From contig NZ_CP140706.1 of assembly GCF_034555375.1 (NCBI RefSeq), forward strand, positions 487,001-551,000: 64,000 bases of DNA, written 5' to 3'. Positions 45,242 to 55,747 of this stretch are shown in pieces. This DNA is from Pseudomonas sp. B33.4 (GTDB lineage: Bacteria > Pseudomonadota > Gammaproteobacteria > Pseudomonadales > Pseudomonadaceae). The notes beneath the pieces are model-generated. The model was not told the origin of the DNA. It did no database searches and worked only from the letters and a program-made list of their open reading frames with translations. The position numbers and the translations under genes were made by a program. How positions within the stretch are numbered: the stretch's first letter is position 1; every line of letters starts with the position of its first letter.

Positions 45242-46702
45242 GTGAAAGGTACGGGCGGCAAGGTAGGGGCTCAAGTCTCCAGAATCATCGACGAATACCC
45301 GGTTTTTCTGGCGTTTTTGGGCAGTGTGCTGCTGTCACTGATAGCTGTCCTGGGCACCGCGACAGTGGGGCGTGATGCCGCGCTGTACATTGATATTGCG
45401 CAACAGGTCACCGAACACGGGCCAGATGTGGCTTGGGCCACTTTCGACTGGCCATGGTTTTCCTTTCTTCTGGCCGGTACGCACACGGTCCTGCATTTGC
45501 CGCTCGAACTGAGTGCCTATCTCTGGTGCGGTCTCTTTTTTGCCGGCACCAGCGCATTGATGGTGGATTGCGTTCGTCAGCGGTCTGCACATCTCGCCAG
45601 TTGGGCCTGCCTTGTGGTACTGGCAATGCCGGCGGTGAACGCCTTTCGCAACGACATCATTCGCGAGTGCGGTTTCTGGTTCTTCTGCACACTGACGCTC
45701 TGGCTCGCGCTGCGCTGGCAAGCCCGTGGCGGCTGGCTGCGGGCGGCATTCATTCATTTGGCGATCGTTGCGGCGGCCTTGTTCCGGTTGGAAGCCTTGC
45801 TGCTGGTGCCGGCGTTGGCGCTGTGGCAGTTGCCCAGCCTGTGGTCGTCGAACCGACGGATGCAATTCGTACAGTTTTCGCTGCTGCCGTTTCTGGGGCT
45901 GCTGGCCGTTTCGGTGTCGGGCGCGCTGATGTCGGCGCGGGTGATGCTGTATCTGGACATGATTGCGCCGCACAGCGTGTTTGCTTCCTTCCAGCTGTTG
46001 TGCGATCAATTTGCCAATTCACTGATCAACAAGTACTCCCAGGATGAATCTGGCCGGATCATTTTCTTCGGTATTCTGGCGACCATGACCATCAGTTTCG
46101 TGAAGTTGATGGGACCTTTCGCGGTGCCTTTCCTTCTGCGGCGCAACTGGGGAGTTCTCGGTACTTACTGGCGTGATTATCGTCCGTTTGCCTGGGCGGC
46201 CGTGTTGTATCTGGTGGTACTGGTGCTGTTTTTCATCAAGCAACAGTTCATGAATACGCGTTATCTGAGCTTTCTGAATCTGTTGTTCGTGCCCGTGCTG
46301 GCCATGGGGCTGGCAGCGTTCGTTCGCGAGTTCCCGCGTTGCGGCAAATGGCTGGTGGTTCTGGGGTTGCTGGTGATGCTGTCAAATGTCATTTCCACCG
46401 GAGCCGGCAAAACGCATTACGTCGAGGCCGGCCGCTGGATGTCGGCCCATGTCGAGCCAGGGGCGAAGACCTATTTCGAGGATGGGCGGATCAGCTATTA
46501 CGCCGGTCGCGGCTACGTGATGCCGATACTGACCGCAGAGGAAGCGATGTCGGCAGCGCACGCGGGCGACTATCAGTACTTCCTCATCGAGGCCAAGGGT
46601 GACGAGCCATGGCTGAATGAGTGGCTGGTGGCGCACAAGCTGCGCATCATCGAGCATTTCGCCAATCGCAAAGGGGCCACCGTGGTGGTCATCGGTCGCT
46701 GA
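45242..46702 (+). CDS. GT-C membrane glycosyltransferase (GT39/ArnT-like)
   Basis: 486 residues with about 10 hydrophobic helices. The first periplasmic loop has the acidic motif GRDAALYIDIAQQV (about 43-56), and another loop has FRNDIIRECGFWFF, the pattern of GT39/GT83-type enzymes that use lipid-linked sugars. It probably adds a sugar to lipid A-core on the periplasmic side. It occupies the place where P. aeruginosa has wapR and waaL. GTG start with GAGGTG upstream. Confidence 0.82.
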   Translation: MKGTGGKVGAQVSRIIDEYPVFLAFLGSVLLSLIAVLGTATVGRDAALYIDIAQQVTEHGPDVAWATFDWPWFSFLLAGTHTVLHLPLELSAYLWCGLFFAGTSALMVDCVRQRSAHLASWACLVVLAMPAVNAFRNDIIRECGFWFFCTLTLWLALRWQARGGWLRAAFIHLAIVAAALFRLEALLLVPALALWQLPSLWSSNRRMQFVQFSLLPFLGLLAVSVSGALMSARVMLYLDMIAPHSVFASFQLLCDQFANSLINKYSQDESGRIIFFGILATMTISFVKLMGPFAVPFLLRRNWGVLGTYWRDYRPFAWAAVLYLVVLVLFFIKQQFMNTRYLSFLNLLFVPVLAMGLAAFVREFPRCGKWLVVLGLLVMLSNVISTGAGKTHYVEAGRWMSAHVEPGAKTYFEDGRISYYAGRGYVMPILTAEEAMSAAHAGDYQYFLIEAKGDEPWLNEWLVAHKLRIIEHFANRKGATVVVIGR

Positions 46703-46705
46703 GAT

Positions 46706-47359
46706 CTAACCGAGCAGCGGGCGCAGGCGCGAGATCAGCGGCGCTTGCCGGTTGCTCGGCAGCGCCTGCCGATAACCTTCGATAAACGTGTCGCCGGCAT
46801 CCTGGCCCAGCAGCCATTGACGGTCTTCCTGGTAACGCAGCAAGTGAGCGAAGTTGCGCAGGCGTTTGCTGTCACTGAGTGCGCGTTTCTGGCAGCGCAG
46901 GTCGGCGATATCGATCAGGCCCAAATGGTGGTCCGGCGTCAGCACCACGTTGCCGAAATGCAGCGATCGAAAGTACACGCCTTTTTCGTGCAGCAGCGCG
47001 AAGTACCCGCCCAGCTGGAATCGCAATGAGTCAGCCTCATCGCCAGAACTCTGCAACTGACGCACCGTATTGCCTTCCAGCGGGCTGTAATACACGCAGT
47101 CACGTTCGATGCTCGGAATACGATAGACCGCAATGACTTTCGGGCAGAGGATGCCGCGTTGCTCGAGTGCCCGGGTATTGTCGGCAAAGCGTTGTGCATA
47201 GGGGTAGAACAGTGCCGAACTGAGCAGCCGCTTGCGGCGGAACAGTTTGAGCATGCGTCCATCGGCCAATCTGAGCACTTTGTCGCCGGAACCGTCGGCC
47301 TCCAGTACGTGTGCACCCTTGCGCAGTGCCTCGTAAGTGCTGTGATCAATCGATTGCAT
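46706..47359 (-). CDS. kinase-like protein of the LPS region (PA4998-like)
   Basis: 217 residues, reduced kinase fold: an ATP-site lysine in RMLKLFRRKRLLSSAL (about 35-50), and a catalytic-loop region LHEKGVYFRSLHFGNVVL (about 123-140) in which the usual Asp is replaced by Ser, then GLIDIADLR. This gene type often lies next to msbA in Pseudomonas. GGGGAG lies 7-12 nt before the ATG. It is convergent with the GT-C gene, with only 3 bp between the stops and no terminator. Confidence 0.85.
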   Translation of the reverse strand: MQSIDHSTYEALRKGAHVLEADGSGDKVLRLADGRMLKLFRRKRLLSSALFYPYAQRFADNTRALEQRGILCPKVIAVYRIPSIERDCVYYSPLEGNTVRQLQSSGDEADSLRFQLGGYFALLHEKGVYFRSLHFGNVVLTPDHHLGLIDIADLRCQKRALSDSKRLRNFAHLLRYQEDRQWLLGQDAGDTFIEGYRQALPSNRQAPLISRLRPLLG

Positions 47360-47484
47360 ATCCGGCTCCCCATCATTAGCGGGGTATCTTAACCGACTTG
47401 GCCGAAGGCTGGTTCGAAGTCATGTTTATCGGGGCAAAAACGCGTGTGATATCATCGGCGCCTCACTGAATTGCGCGGATCACC

Positions 47485-49304
<1,820 letters not shown>

Positions 49305-49311
<7 letters not shown>

Positions 49312-50201
49312 GAATGTTTCGCAGCTTTCGCGAGCGTGGCTGGACTGAAATCGACCGCGACAGCTACGCCCGGGCCTGGCAGCGTTTCGGCGGCAGTTTT
49401 GCCACGCATCCGCAAGTCGTCGAGCGCTTGTCGACATTCCTGGGCATCGAGTTGCGCTACCTGGGCTGGATCGTTGGCGGTGATGTACTGGCCGCCATTC
49501 CTTGCTGGGGGCGGCATGTCGCCTTGTCCAAGGAAGTGCTCAAGCGTGAGGGCAAACGCGGATTGCTCGATATGGGCAATGCGGAAATCATTCTGCCGAT
49601 CGCTCCCGAAGTCGTCGTGCCCGTGCGCCAGCGCATGGCGTATGTGTCTCAGCTCAATGCCGAGCAGATCAGCACGTTGAAGCCGCAACCTGAGGGTTTG
49701 GCGTTGGCGCGGTTGCCGGAAGAGTATTCGAAGAAGTTCCGCTACAACCAGCGTCGCGAGCAGCGCCTGCTGGAAGAGGCGGGCGGATCGCTGGTGCCGA
49801 TGTCCGACTTTACCCCGCAGGAGCAAGCTGCCGCTTACGGTGATCTGTTTCAGCGTCGCTGGGGTTTTGAGGTGCCGGGCAAGTCGGGGCTGGTTGAAGT
49901 CTTTACCTTGCTGCGCGAGTTCATGACCGGTTCCGTGGCAATGCTTGATTCCGCGCCCGTGGCCATTCAGGTGCTGTACCGCGTCGAAGCCCCGCAATGG
50001 GTTTCGCTGGAATACATCAACGGTGGCGTCGATCCGCAGAGCCGCGAGTTCAGTCCTGGCAGTGTGCTGAGTTTCGTCAATACCCAAGAGGCCTGGGCGC
50101 ACGCGCAAGCGCTGGGCAAGCCTCTGCGCTATTCATTCGGTCGTGCCGACCGTGAGTACAAGGATCGCTGGTGCCACACGGTGCCGGTCTACAAGGTCTG
50201 A
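49305..50201 (+). CDS. Mig-14-like antimicrobial peptide resistance protein
   Basis: 298 residues, matching Mig-14/PA5003, an inner-membrane-associated protein needed for resistance to cationic peptides. It has an acetyltransferase-like (FemAB-type) look, with YSKKFRYNQRREQRLLEEAG near 143-162 and FQRRWGFEVPGK near 182-193. No strong membrane helix is seen. The ATG at 49305 overlaps msbA by 7 bp; an ATG three codons later is possible. In P. aeruginosa this gene is next to dnpA too, but not directly after msbA. Confidence 0.88.
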
Positions 50202-50205
50202 ATCC

Positions 50206-51606
50206 ATGAGCGCTCGCAAGCAACAGCTTCTCAAGGCCCATCGGCGCAACAAGCGTCTGTTCCTGATCGCCTTCATGGTGGTGCTGTTGTTGATCGGCTT
50301 CCTGATCGCCTGGTGGCTGGTGCCGGCATTACTGGTGCTGGCCTGGGTCGCCCATGAGGCCTGGTTTGCCGATCATCTGTTCTATCGCCCTTCTGACGAC
50401 TACCAGTACAACTTTCCAGCACAAACCGCGCGGCAGGTCGTGAGCCTTGAGGGCGGCGTTCTGCGCCTGAGCGAGCCGCTGGCGCAGGGCGAGACATTAC
50501 TGCTTGAGATTGAAGTGAAGTCCACTTGGCTGGGGCGCTGGTTCGACCCCTATGTTGAAGTGGGCAATGATCGGCAGGACTTCGAACGCGGGGTCAATGG
50601 CCGGCGTTTCCTCAATCTGTCTGGTCAGGACCATGCACTGGCGCAAGGTGCTCTGGCACTGCGTGGCCGGTATTGCACGCCAGCTGCAACGGGAGTGTTG
50701 TGGGTCATGGCCAATCCTGACTACAGCCGCCAGCGGGTGATGGTCATCGCTCCCCATGCCGACGATGCCGAACTCGCTGCATTTGGCCTTTATAGCCGAT
50801 GTGAAGACGTCAGTGTCGTGACCCTGACCCAAGGCGAAATCGAGGCCGAAGACTTTCAGTGCCTGGGTCTTGATCAAGCTGCGGCGGCACGCTTGAAGGG
50901 CCGTTTGCGCAGTTGGGACAGTCTGGTGATCCCGTTGTGGGGGGGCGTGCCTGCCGATCGCTGCGTGCAGTTGGGTTATTACTGCCTGCAACTGCCGTCG
51001 ATGGCCGAAGAGCCCAGCCAGGCGTTCGGCTCACGTGAATCGCAGGAGAGCGACGTGCGCAGTGTGCGCCGGCACAACCCGTTGACCTTGCCCGCCGACG
51101 TTGATGGACGGCCGAGCTGGGACAATCTTCTGGGCGACCTGGCGGCGCTGCTTGAGCACTATCGCCCGGAAGTCGTGGTGACGCCACACCCTGAACTCGA
51201 TCCCCACAGTGATCATGTGGCGTCTACCCAAGCGCTGCTTGAGGCTATCAAGCTGAGTAGCTGGAAACCGGCAACCCTGCTGATGTACGCCAATCACCTG
51301 CACGATAACGATCGCTGGCCGATGGGCCCTGCCGGTACCGGTATTGCACTGCCGCCCGCGATCGAGCCGTTGCCGGCGGATCGGCTGTGGAGTCCGCTGT
51401 TGTCGGCGGACGTGCAACTGGACAAAGCCATGGCGCTGGCCATGGAGCACGATTTGCAGGGTGGGCAGGCGTTCAAGCGGCAATTGCGCCGCTGGATCCA
51501 GCAAGGCCTGGCGGGTCGTCGCTGGCCTGAAACAGGCAGTAACGAGTTTTTCCGCAAGGCGGTCCGGCGTCACGAATTGTTCTGGGTACGCGACCTTTCA
51601 GATTGA
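50206..51606 (+). CDS. dnpA: PIG-L family de-N-acetylase DnpA-like
   Basis: 466 residues: cytoplasmic N-terminus, two hydrophobic stretches (about 19-55), then a PIG-L metal-dependent deacetylase domain with the zinc-site motif APHADDAELAAF (His184, Asp186, Asp187) and the later HPELDPHSDH (about 327-336). PA5002 (DnpA) of P. aeruginosa is linked to fluoroquinolone tolerance and lies in the same LPS region. The substrate is probably an N-acetylated core sugar. The ATG at 50206 follows the mig-14-like stop by 4 bp. Confidence 0.9.
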   Translation: MSARKQQLLKAHRRNKRLFLIAFMVVLLLIGFLIAWWLVPALLVLAWVAHEAWFADHLFYRPSDDYQYNFPAQTARQVVSLEGGVLRLSEPLAQGETLLLEIEVKSTWLGRWFDPYVEVGNDRQDFERGVNGRRFLNLSGQDHALAQGALALRGRYCTPAATGVLWVMANPDYSRQRVMVIAPHADDAELAAFGLYSRCEDVSVVTLTQGEIEAEDFQCLGLDQAAAARLKGRLRSWDSLVIPLWGGVPADRCVQLGYYCLQLPSMAEEPSQAFGSRESQESDVRSVRRHNPLTLPADVDGRPSWDNLLGDLAALLEHYRPEVVVTPHPELDPHSDHVASTQALLEAIKLSSWKPATLLMYANHLHDNDRWPMGPAGTGIALPPAIEPLPADRLWSPLLSADVQLDKAMALAMEHDLQGGQAFKRQLRRWIQQGLAGRRWPETGSNEFFRKAVRRHELFWVRDLSD

Positions 51607-51670
51607 GGCGGACGGCGCTTTACCCTGTGTTAATATCGCGCCCCTGTTCATTTTGTATGTGGGTTGCTCC

Positions 51671-53092
51671 ATGAAGTTGTCCATGCCGCGTTTCGATCAA
51701 GCCCCGGTCTTGGTAGTCGGCGATGTCATGCTCGACCGTTACTGGCATGGCGGAACCTCACGGATTTCCCCTGAGGCGCCAGTGCCGGTCGTTAAGGTCG
51801 AGCAGATCGAAGACCGTCCAGGTGGCGCCGCGAACGTTGCCTTGAACATTGCCGCGCTGGGTGCGCCGGCGTCGCTGGTCGGTGTGACCGGCGACGACGA
51901 AGCTGCCGACAGCCTGAGCAACAGTCTCAAAGGCGCGGGCGTACGCGCCCTGTTCCAGCGCATTGCGCACCAGCCAACCATCGTCAAGCTGCGGGTCATG
52001 AGCCGGCACCAGCAACTGCTGCGTATCGACTTTGAAGAACCGTTTGCCACCGATGCACTGGCCCTTGGCTCGCAGGTCGACGACCTGTTGGAAGGCATCA
52101 AGGTGCTGGTACTTTCCGACTACGGCAAAGGTGCGCTGAAAAACCATCAGGCGCTGATCCAGGCCGCCCGCGCGAAGAACATTCCGGTGCTGGCCGACCC
52201 GAAGGGCAAGGATTTCTCGATTTATCGCGGCGCCAGCCTGATCACCCCGAACCTCAGCGAATTTGAAGCCATAGTCGGCGGTTGCGTCGATGAGCATGAA
52301 CTGGTGAGCAAGGGCGCTGCGTTGATGCACGACCTCGAACTCGGCGCGCTGCTGGTAACGCGTGGCGAGCACGGCATGACCCTGCTGCGTCCGGACCAGC
52401 CGGCACTGCATCTGCCGGCCCGTGCCCGCGAAGTATTCGATGTCACCGGTGCCGGTGACACCGTGATTTCGACTCTGGCCGCAGCGATTGCCGCTGGTGA
52501 AGACCTGCCCCACGCCGTTGCGCTGGCCAACCTGGCAGCAGGCATCGTGGTTGGCAAACTCGGTACAGCCGCCATCAGTGCCCCGGAACTGCGTCGCGCC
52601 ATCCAGCGTGAAGAAGGTTCCGAGCGTGGTGTTCTGGGGCTGGAGCAATTGTTGCTCGCCGTGGCCGATGCCCGCGCGCACAACGAGAAGATCGTCTTCA
52701 CCAACGGCTGCTTCGACATTCTGCATGCCGGGCATGTGACCTACCTGGAACAGGCACGGGCACAAGGCGATCGTCTGATTGTCGCGGTCAACGATGATGC
52801 ATCGGTAAGCCGCCTGAAAGGGCCGGGCCGACCAATCAACAGTGTTGACCGGCGCATGGCCGTTCTCGCCGGCCTCGGCGCGGTGGACTGGGTGATCAGT
52901 TTCCCTGAAGGCACCCCGGAAAACCTGCTGCGCGAGGTCAAGCCGGACGTGCTGGTCAAGGGGGGCGATTACGGCATCGATCAGGTGGTCGGCGCAGATA
53001 TCGTCACGGCATATGGCGGCACCGTGAAGGTCTTGGGGCTTGTGGAAAACAGCTCGACAACTGCGATTGTCGAGAAGATCCGCAGTCGTTGA
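51671..53092 (+). CDS. hldE: bifunctional heptose 7-phosphate kinase/heptose 1-phosphate adenylyltransferase
   Basis: Makes ADP-heptose for WaaC and WaaF. 473 residues: an N-terminal ribokinase-like domain with GDVMLDRYWHG (about 17-27), DRPGGAANVALNIAALG and DVTGAGDT (about 257-264), and a C-terminal nucleotidyltransferase with FTNGCFDILHAGHVTYL (about 343-359). The ATG at 51671 opens MKLSMPRFDQAPVLVVGDV. A -10-like TTAATAT lies about 40 bp upstream, in the 64-bp gap. Confidence 0.97.
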   Translation: MKLSMPRFDQAPVLVVGDVMLDRYWHGGTSRISPEAPVPVVKVEQIEDRPGGAANVALNIAALGAPASLVGVTGDDEAADSLSNSLKGAGVRALFQRIAHQPTIVKLRVMSRHQQLLRIDFEEPFATDALALGSQVDDLLEGIKVLVLSDYGKGALKNHQALIQAARAKNIPVLADPKGKDFSIYRGASLITPNLSEFEAIVGGCVDEHELVSKGAALMHDLELGALLVTRGEHGMTLLRPDQPALHLPARAREVFDVTGAGDTVISTLAAAIAAGEDLPHAVALANLAAGIVVGKLGTAAISAPELRRAIQREEGSERGVLGLEQLLLAVADARAHNEKIVFTNGCFDILHAGHVTYLEQARAQGDRLIVAVNDDASVSRLKGPGRPINSVDRRMAVLAGLGAVDWVISFPEGTPENLLREVKPDVLVKGGDYGIDQVVGADIVTAYGGTVKVLGLVENSSTTAIVEKIRSR

Positions 53093-53096
53093 TCAG

Positions 53097-53219
53097 ATGA
53101 ACTTTTATCGTTGTGTACTGCGTGTGAACGGATTTTGCCTTGGGGATTTTACCGTTTCCGATGATGTAGGCAGCTTTGAATCCGATGCGCTTGCCTGCCT
53201 ACATCGCGTGGTCAATTAG
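53097..53219 (+). CDS. possible 40-residue small protein
   Basis: An ATG 4 bp after the hldE stop opens 40 codons that end in TAG 3 bp before the next gene, filling the gap exactly. The product starts MNFYRCVLRVNGFCLGDFTV, is acidic in its middle (SDDVGSFESD) and has three Cys. No good ribosome site is seen, so translation may be coupled to hldE. A perfect 11-bp inverted repeat, GATGTAGGCAG...CTGCCTACATC (53163-53173 and 53195-53205), lies inside it and could instead mean that this is a structured leader. Not recognised as any family. Confidence 0.45.
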   Translation: MNFYRCVLRVNGFCLGDFTVSDDVGSFESDALACLHRVVN

Positions 53220-53222
53220 CCT

Positions 53223-54197
53223 ATGAAAGTCATGCTCCTGGTGATGGACGAGCAGCGGGTCATTCTCGACCGGCTCTACGACATCGTGCAGCAGAACTGT
53301 GATGAATGTTTCATCTATCGTTTGAGCAAACAGCAGCAGTTGAATCTGGGGTCATTTCTCGCCTCGGTCGATTACCAGACCTTTGATCGCGTGGTGATTT
53401 TCTCCCGTGTCAAGCGTCTGGCCACGCAACTGCAGGTGCTCAAGTGCATTCCCGGGCTGGTCTTTCTCGAGCACGACGCGTACCAGAACTACATGCCCGC
53501 GAGTAAGTACCGTGGCGTGTATTCACGGCTCTATCGGCGTCTGCCGAGTTGTCGGGCGCTGGTGTCCGGTGCTGTTGTCGCGCGCAAGATGCAGGCGGAA
53601 GGTATCGACACGGTGTTCGTCTCCAAGGGTTATGACGAACAGATGCTGCACAACACTGGCGTTGAGCGGGACATTCCCATCGGCTTTCTTGGCAGCCTGA
53701 AAAGCACCGAGTATGCCGAGCGCAAAGCCATGCTCGAATCGCTCTCCAAGCGTACCGGTATGCTGGTGACCCGCACCAGGTCGGGCGAGGAATACCTGCA
53801 GACGCTCAATCGCATCAGGATTTTTGTCAGCGCCGACATCGGCATGAACGAGTTCATGATCAAGAACTATGAGGCCATGGCCTGCGGCTGTGTGCTGCTG
53901 GCCTGGAGTCAGGGCGAAGAAGACCGCTTGCTCGGCTTTGAAGACATGCACAACACCGTGTTTTATCGCAGCGAAGAAGAGGCGGTGGAAAAGATCAAGC
54001 TGCTGCAAAGCGATCCGGAACTGGCAGAGCGCATTGCCCGCAACGGCCAGGAATTCGCGCAAAGCCACTATTCCTTTGCCCGGGTCGGTAAGGCACTGGC
54101 CACGGAAATCCAGCGTGAGATGCGCCCATGGCAGCCGCCCTCTGCGCTCACACGTTTCTGGGTGAAGCTGCGTTACGGGATGAAGGTGCCGGTCTGA
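53223..54197 (+). CDS. GT4-like glycosyltransferase (single-domain-dominant)
   Basis: 324 residues. The C-terminal half has the donor-site pattern KNYEAMACGCVLLAWSQGEE (about 217-236), as in Glyco_trans_1_2 enzymes, ending in the usual NGQEFAQSHYSFARVGKAL. The N-terminal half is a Rossmann-like acceptor domain without a membrane helix. Likely to act on the LPS core or an outer-core branch; the sugar is unknown. The ribosome site is weak (53207-53222). The next gene starts immediately after the stop. Confidence 0.82.
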   Translation: MKVMLLVMDEQRVILDRLYDIVQQNCDECFIYRLSKQQQLNLGSFLASVDYQTFDRVVIFSRVKRLATQLQVLKCIPGLVFLEHDAYQNYMPASKYRGVYSRLYRRLPSCRALVSGAVVARKMQAEGIDTVFVSKGYDEQMLHNTGVERDIPIGFLGSLKSTEYAERKAMLESLSKRTGMLVTRTRSGEEYLQTLNRIRIFVSADIGMNEFMIKNYEAMACGCVLLAWSQGEEDRLLGFEDMHNTVFYRSEEEAVEKIKLLQSDPELAERIARNGQEFAQSHYSFARVGKALATEIQREMRPWQPPSALTRFWVKLRYGMKVPV

Positions 54198-54884
54198 ATG
54201 AAGGACGAACACATGGCGCTGGATGCGCTGCCCGGGGGTGATCAGTCCGTACTGGGTGCTTTACCGACAGAACTTCTCGATTGTCTGAGCCGTGCGCCTC
54301 GGGTGGTGCTGATTGCCAACAACCCGGCCATCACGGCGGCGGACTTTCAGGCGTTGAACATTGGCGCCGATGACGTCGTCGTCAGCTTCAATACCTGCAT
54401 CAAAGCGGCGCTGCTCAACAAGCAGAGCGTCAATGTCTTTGTGCATGGCTACAACGCGCCGGACGCGTATTTTTTTGGTCTGCCTTACGCGCCGCCGGTA
54501 CAGCAGATGTTCGAACAGGCGAGCGAACGTTGTTTCAGCATGCTGGTGGGCTGCGCCGCACCGATGTGTCCACTGCCACGCGTGGCCATGTATTGGGATC
54601 GCATTCCATTGCCGCCACTATGGAACTACCCGGTTGATCGCCCGGGTGGCAAGCGCTACGTCGGGCCTTCCACCGGTTTCAACACGCTGGTGTTGTTCGA
54701 CTGGTTGCGCGCTCAAGCCGGTTATACCTATCAGCTCATGACCCTGGGTTTTTCCAACGAAGCAGGAAAGCTGTGGGGTGGCCATGCCTGGGACTATGAG
54801 CGTGACTGGCTGCAGAAATCGGACATCATCGTGGTGCCGCTGCAACCCCGTCGCTGGTGGCAAAAGCTGTTTCGGCCAAAGTAA
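54198..54884 (+). CDS. GT29/sialyltransferase-like protein
   Basis: 228 residues. Elements in order recall family 29 sialyltransferase motifs: VVLIANNPAITAAD (about 35-48) and DDVVVSFNTC (about 57-66) like the L motif, YVGPSTGFNTLVLFDWL (about 154-170) like the S motif, a GF step, and HAWDYERDWL (about 195-204) like the VS motif with its His and Glu. No membrane anchor. A transferase role is inferred; a CMP-sugar donor is possible but unproven. The ATG at 54198 abuts the previous stop; an ATG at 54213 has a better AAGGA 7-11 nt upstream and would give 223 residues. Confidence 0.68.
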   Translation: MKDEHMALDALPGGDQSVLGALPTELLDCLSRAPRVVLIANNPAITAADFQALNIGADDVVVSFNTCIKAALLNKQSVNVFVHGYNAPDAYFFGLPYAPPVQQMFEQASERCFSMLVGCAAPMCPLPRVAMYWDRIPLPPLWNYPVDRPGGKRYVGPSTGFNTLVLFDWLRAQAGYTYQLMTLGFSNEAGKLWGGHAWDYERDWLQKSDIIVVPLQPRRWWQKLFRPK

Positions 54885-54942
54885 GCGATATCGTCTATCC
54901 GGTTGCCAGCAGGCCCGAACTACTTTCAAAAGGTGCTGTTGA

Positions 54943-55743
54943 GTGTTGAAAATTGCCGTGGCTTTTTTCGGAATCCCGAGAAATTCGCAAATCTGTTTCC
55001 CCTCCATCGAGCAGAACGTGCTGGCGCAGTTGCCTGCGGGCAGCGATGTAAAGTGCTTCTACCATCTGTACAAGATCGATGAGGTGCAAAACACGCGATC
55101 CGGCGAGAAAGGCGAACTGAAGGCGGACAACTACCAGCCATTCGAATCGATGACCGGCACACTCACCTCGACCGAGGGTGTGCTGGAGCGCTGGGATTTC
55201 GAACAGGTCAAGGCACAAGGCGATACCTGGGCAGATGACTTTGCGTCATTGCGCAATCTGATCTTTCAGCTCAACTCATTGCACACCGTGACCAGCATGA
55301 TCGAGCCGTTCAATCCGGATTTCGTTGTGTTCGTGCGCCCGGACAATTTCTTTCACAGCGCATTGCCTGCCTATGTCTTCGCTTACCCTGAGGCTCGCAA
55401 GCACAACGCTTATATTCCGGACTGGCAGTGGTGGGGCGGCTTGAACGACCGTTTTGCGGTTTGCGGACGCGATACGTATGTCGCGTACGGCAAACGGGTC
55501 GAGCGTATTTTCGAATTCTGCAAGGCAACCGGTCGCAAGCTGCATTCCGAGCGCTTGCTCAAATATGCGCTGCAGCAGGTCGATGCGAAAATCTGCACGC
55601 TGCCGACTCAGGCATCACGGGTACGCATTACCGGCGCCTTTGCCGAAGAATCGTTTTCGCCCAAGCGCGGCATGGGCAAGCGCGAAAACCGCTATTTTCA
55701 TTTCTTCGCCGGGTTGCGCACCTGGTGGGATCGCCGCCGCTAA
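54943..55743 (+). CDS. unrecognised protein of the LPS/glycan region, possible glycosyltransferase
   Basis: 266 residues from a GTG start, with AAAGGTG upstream. N-terminal KIAVAFFGIPRNS resembles the first strand of a GT-A-like fold; the middle has FNPDFVVFVRPDNFFHSALP (about 125-144) with an acidic RPDN that could bind metal, then WGGLNDRFAVCGRDTYVAY (about 164-182), a NDRF pattern that I associate with poorly known surface-glycan transferases. No signal peptide. It ends the forward-strand run of glycan genes. Function not assigned. Confidence 0.7.
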   Translation: MLKIAVAFFGIPRNSQICFPSIEQNVLAQLPAGSDVKCFYHLYKIDEVQNTRSGEKGELKADNYQPFESMTGTLTSTEGVLERWDFEQVKAQGDTWADDFASLRNLIFQLNSLHTVTSMIEPFNPDFVVFVRPDNFFHSALPAYVFAYPEARKHNAYIPDWQWWGGLNDRFAVCGRDTYVAYGKRVERIFEFCKATGRKLHSERLLKYALQQVDAKICTLPTQASRVRITGAFAEESFSPKRGMGKRENRYFHFFAGLRTWWDRRR

Positions 55744-55747
55744 ACCG

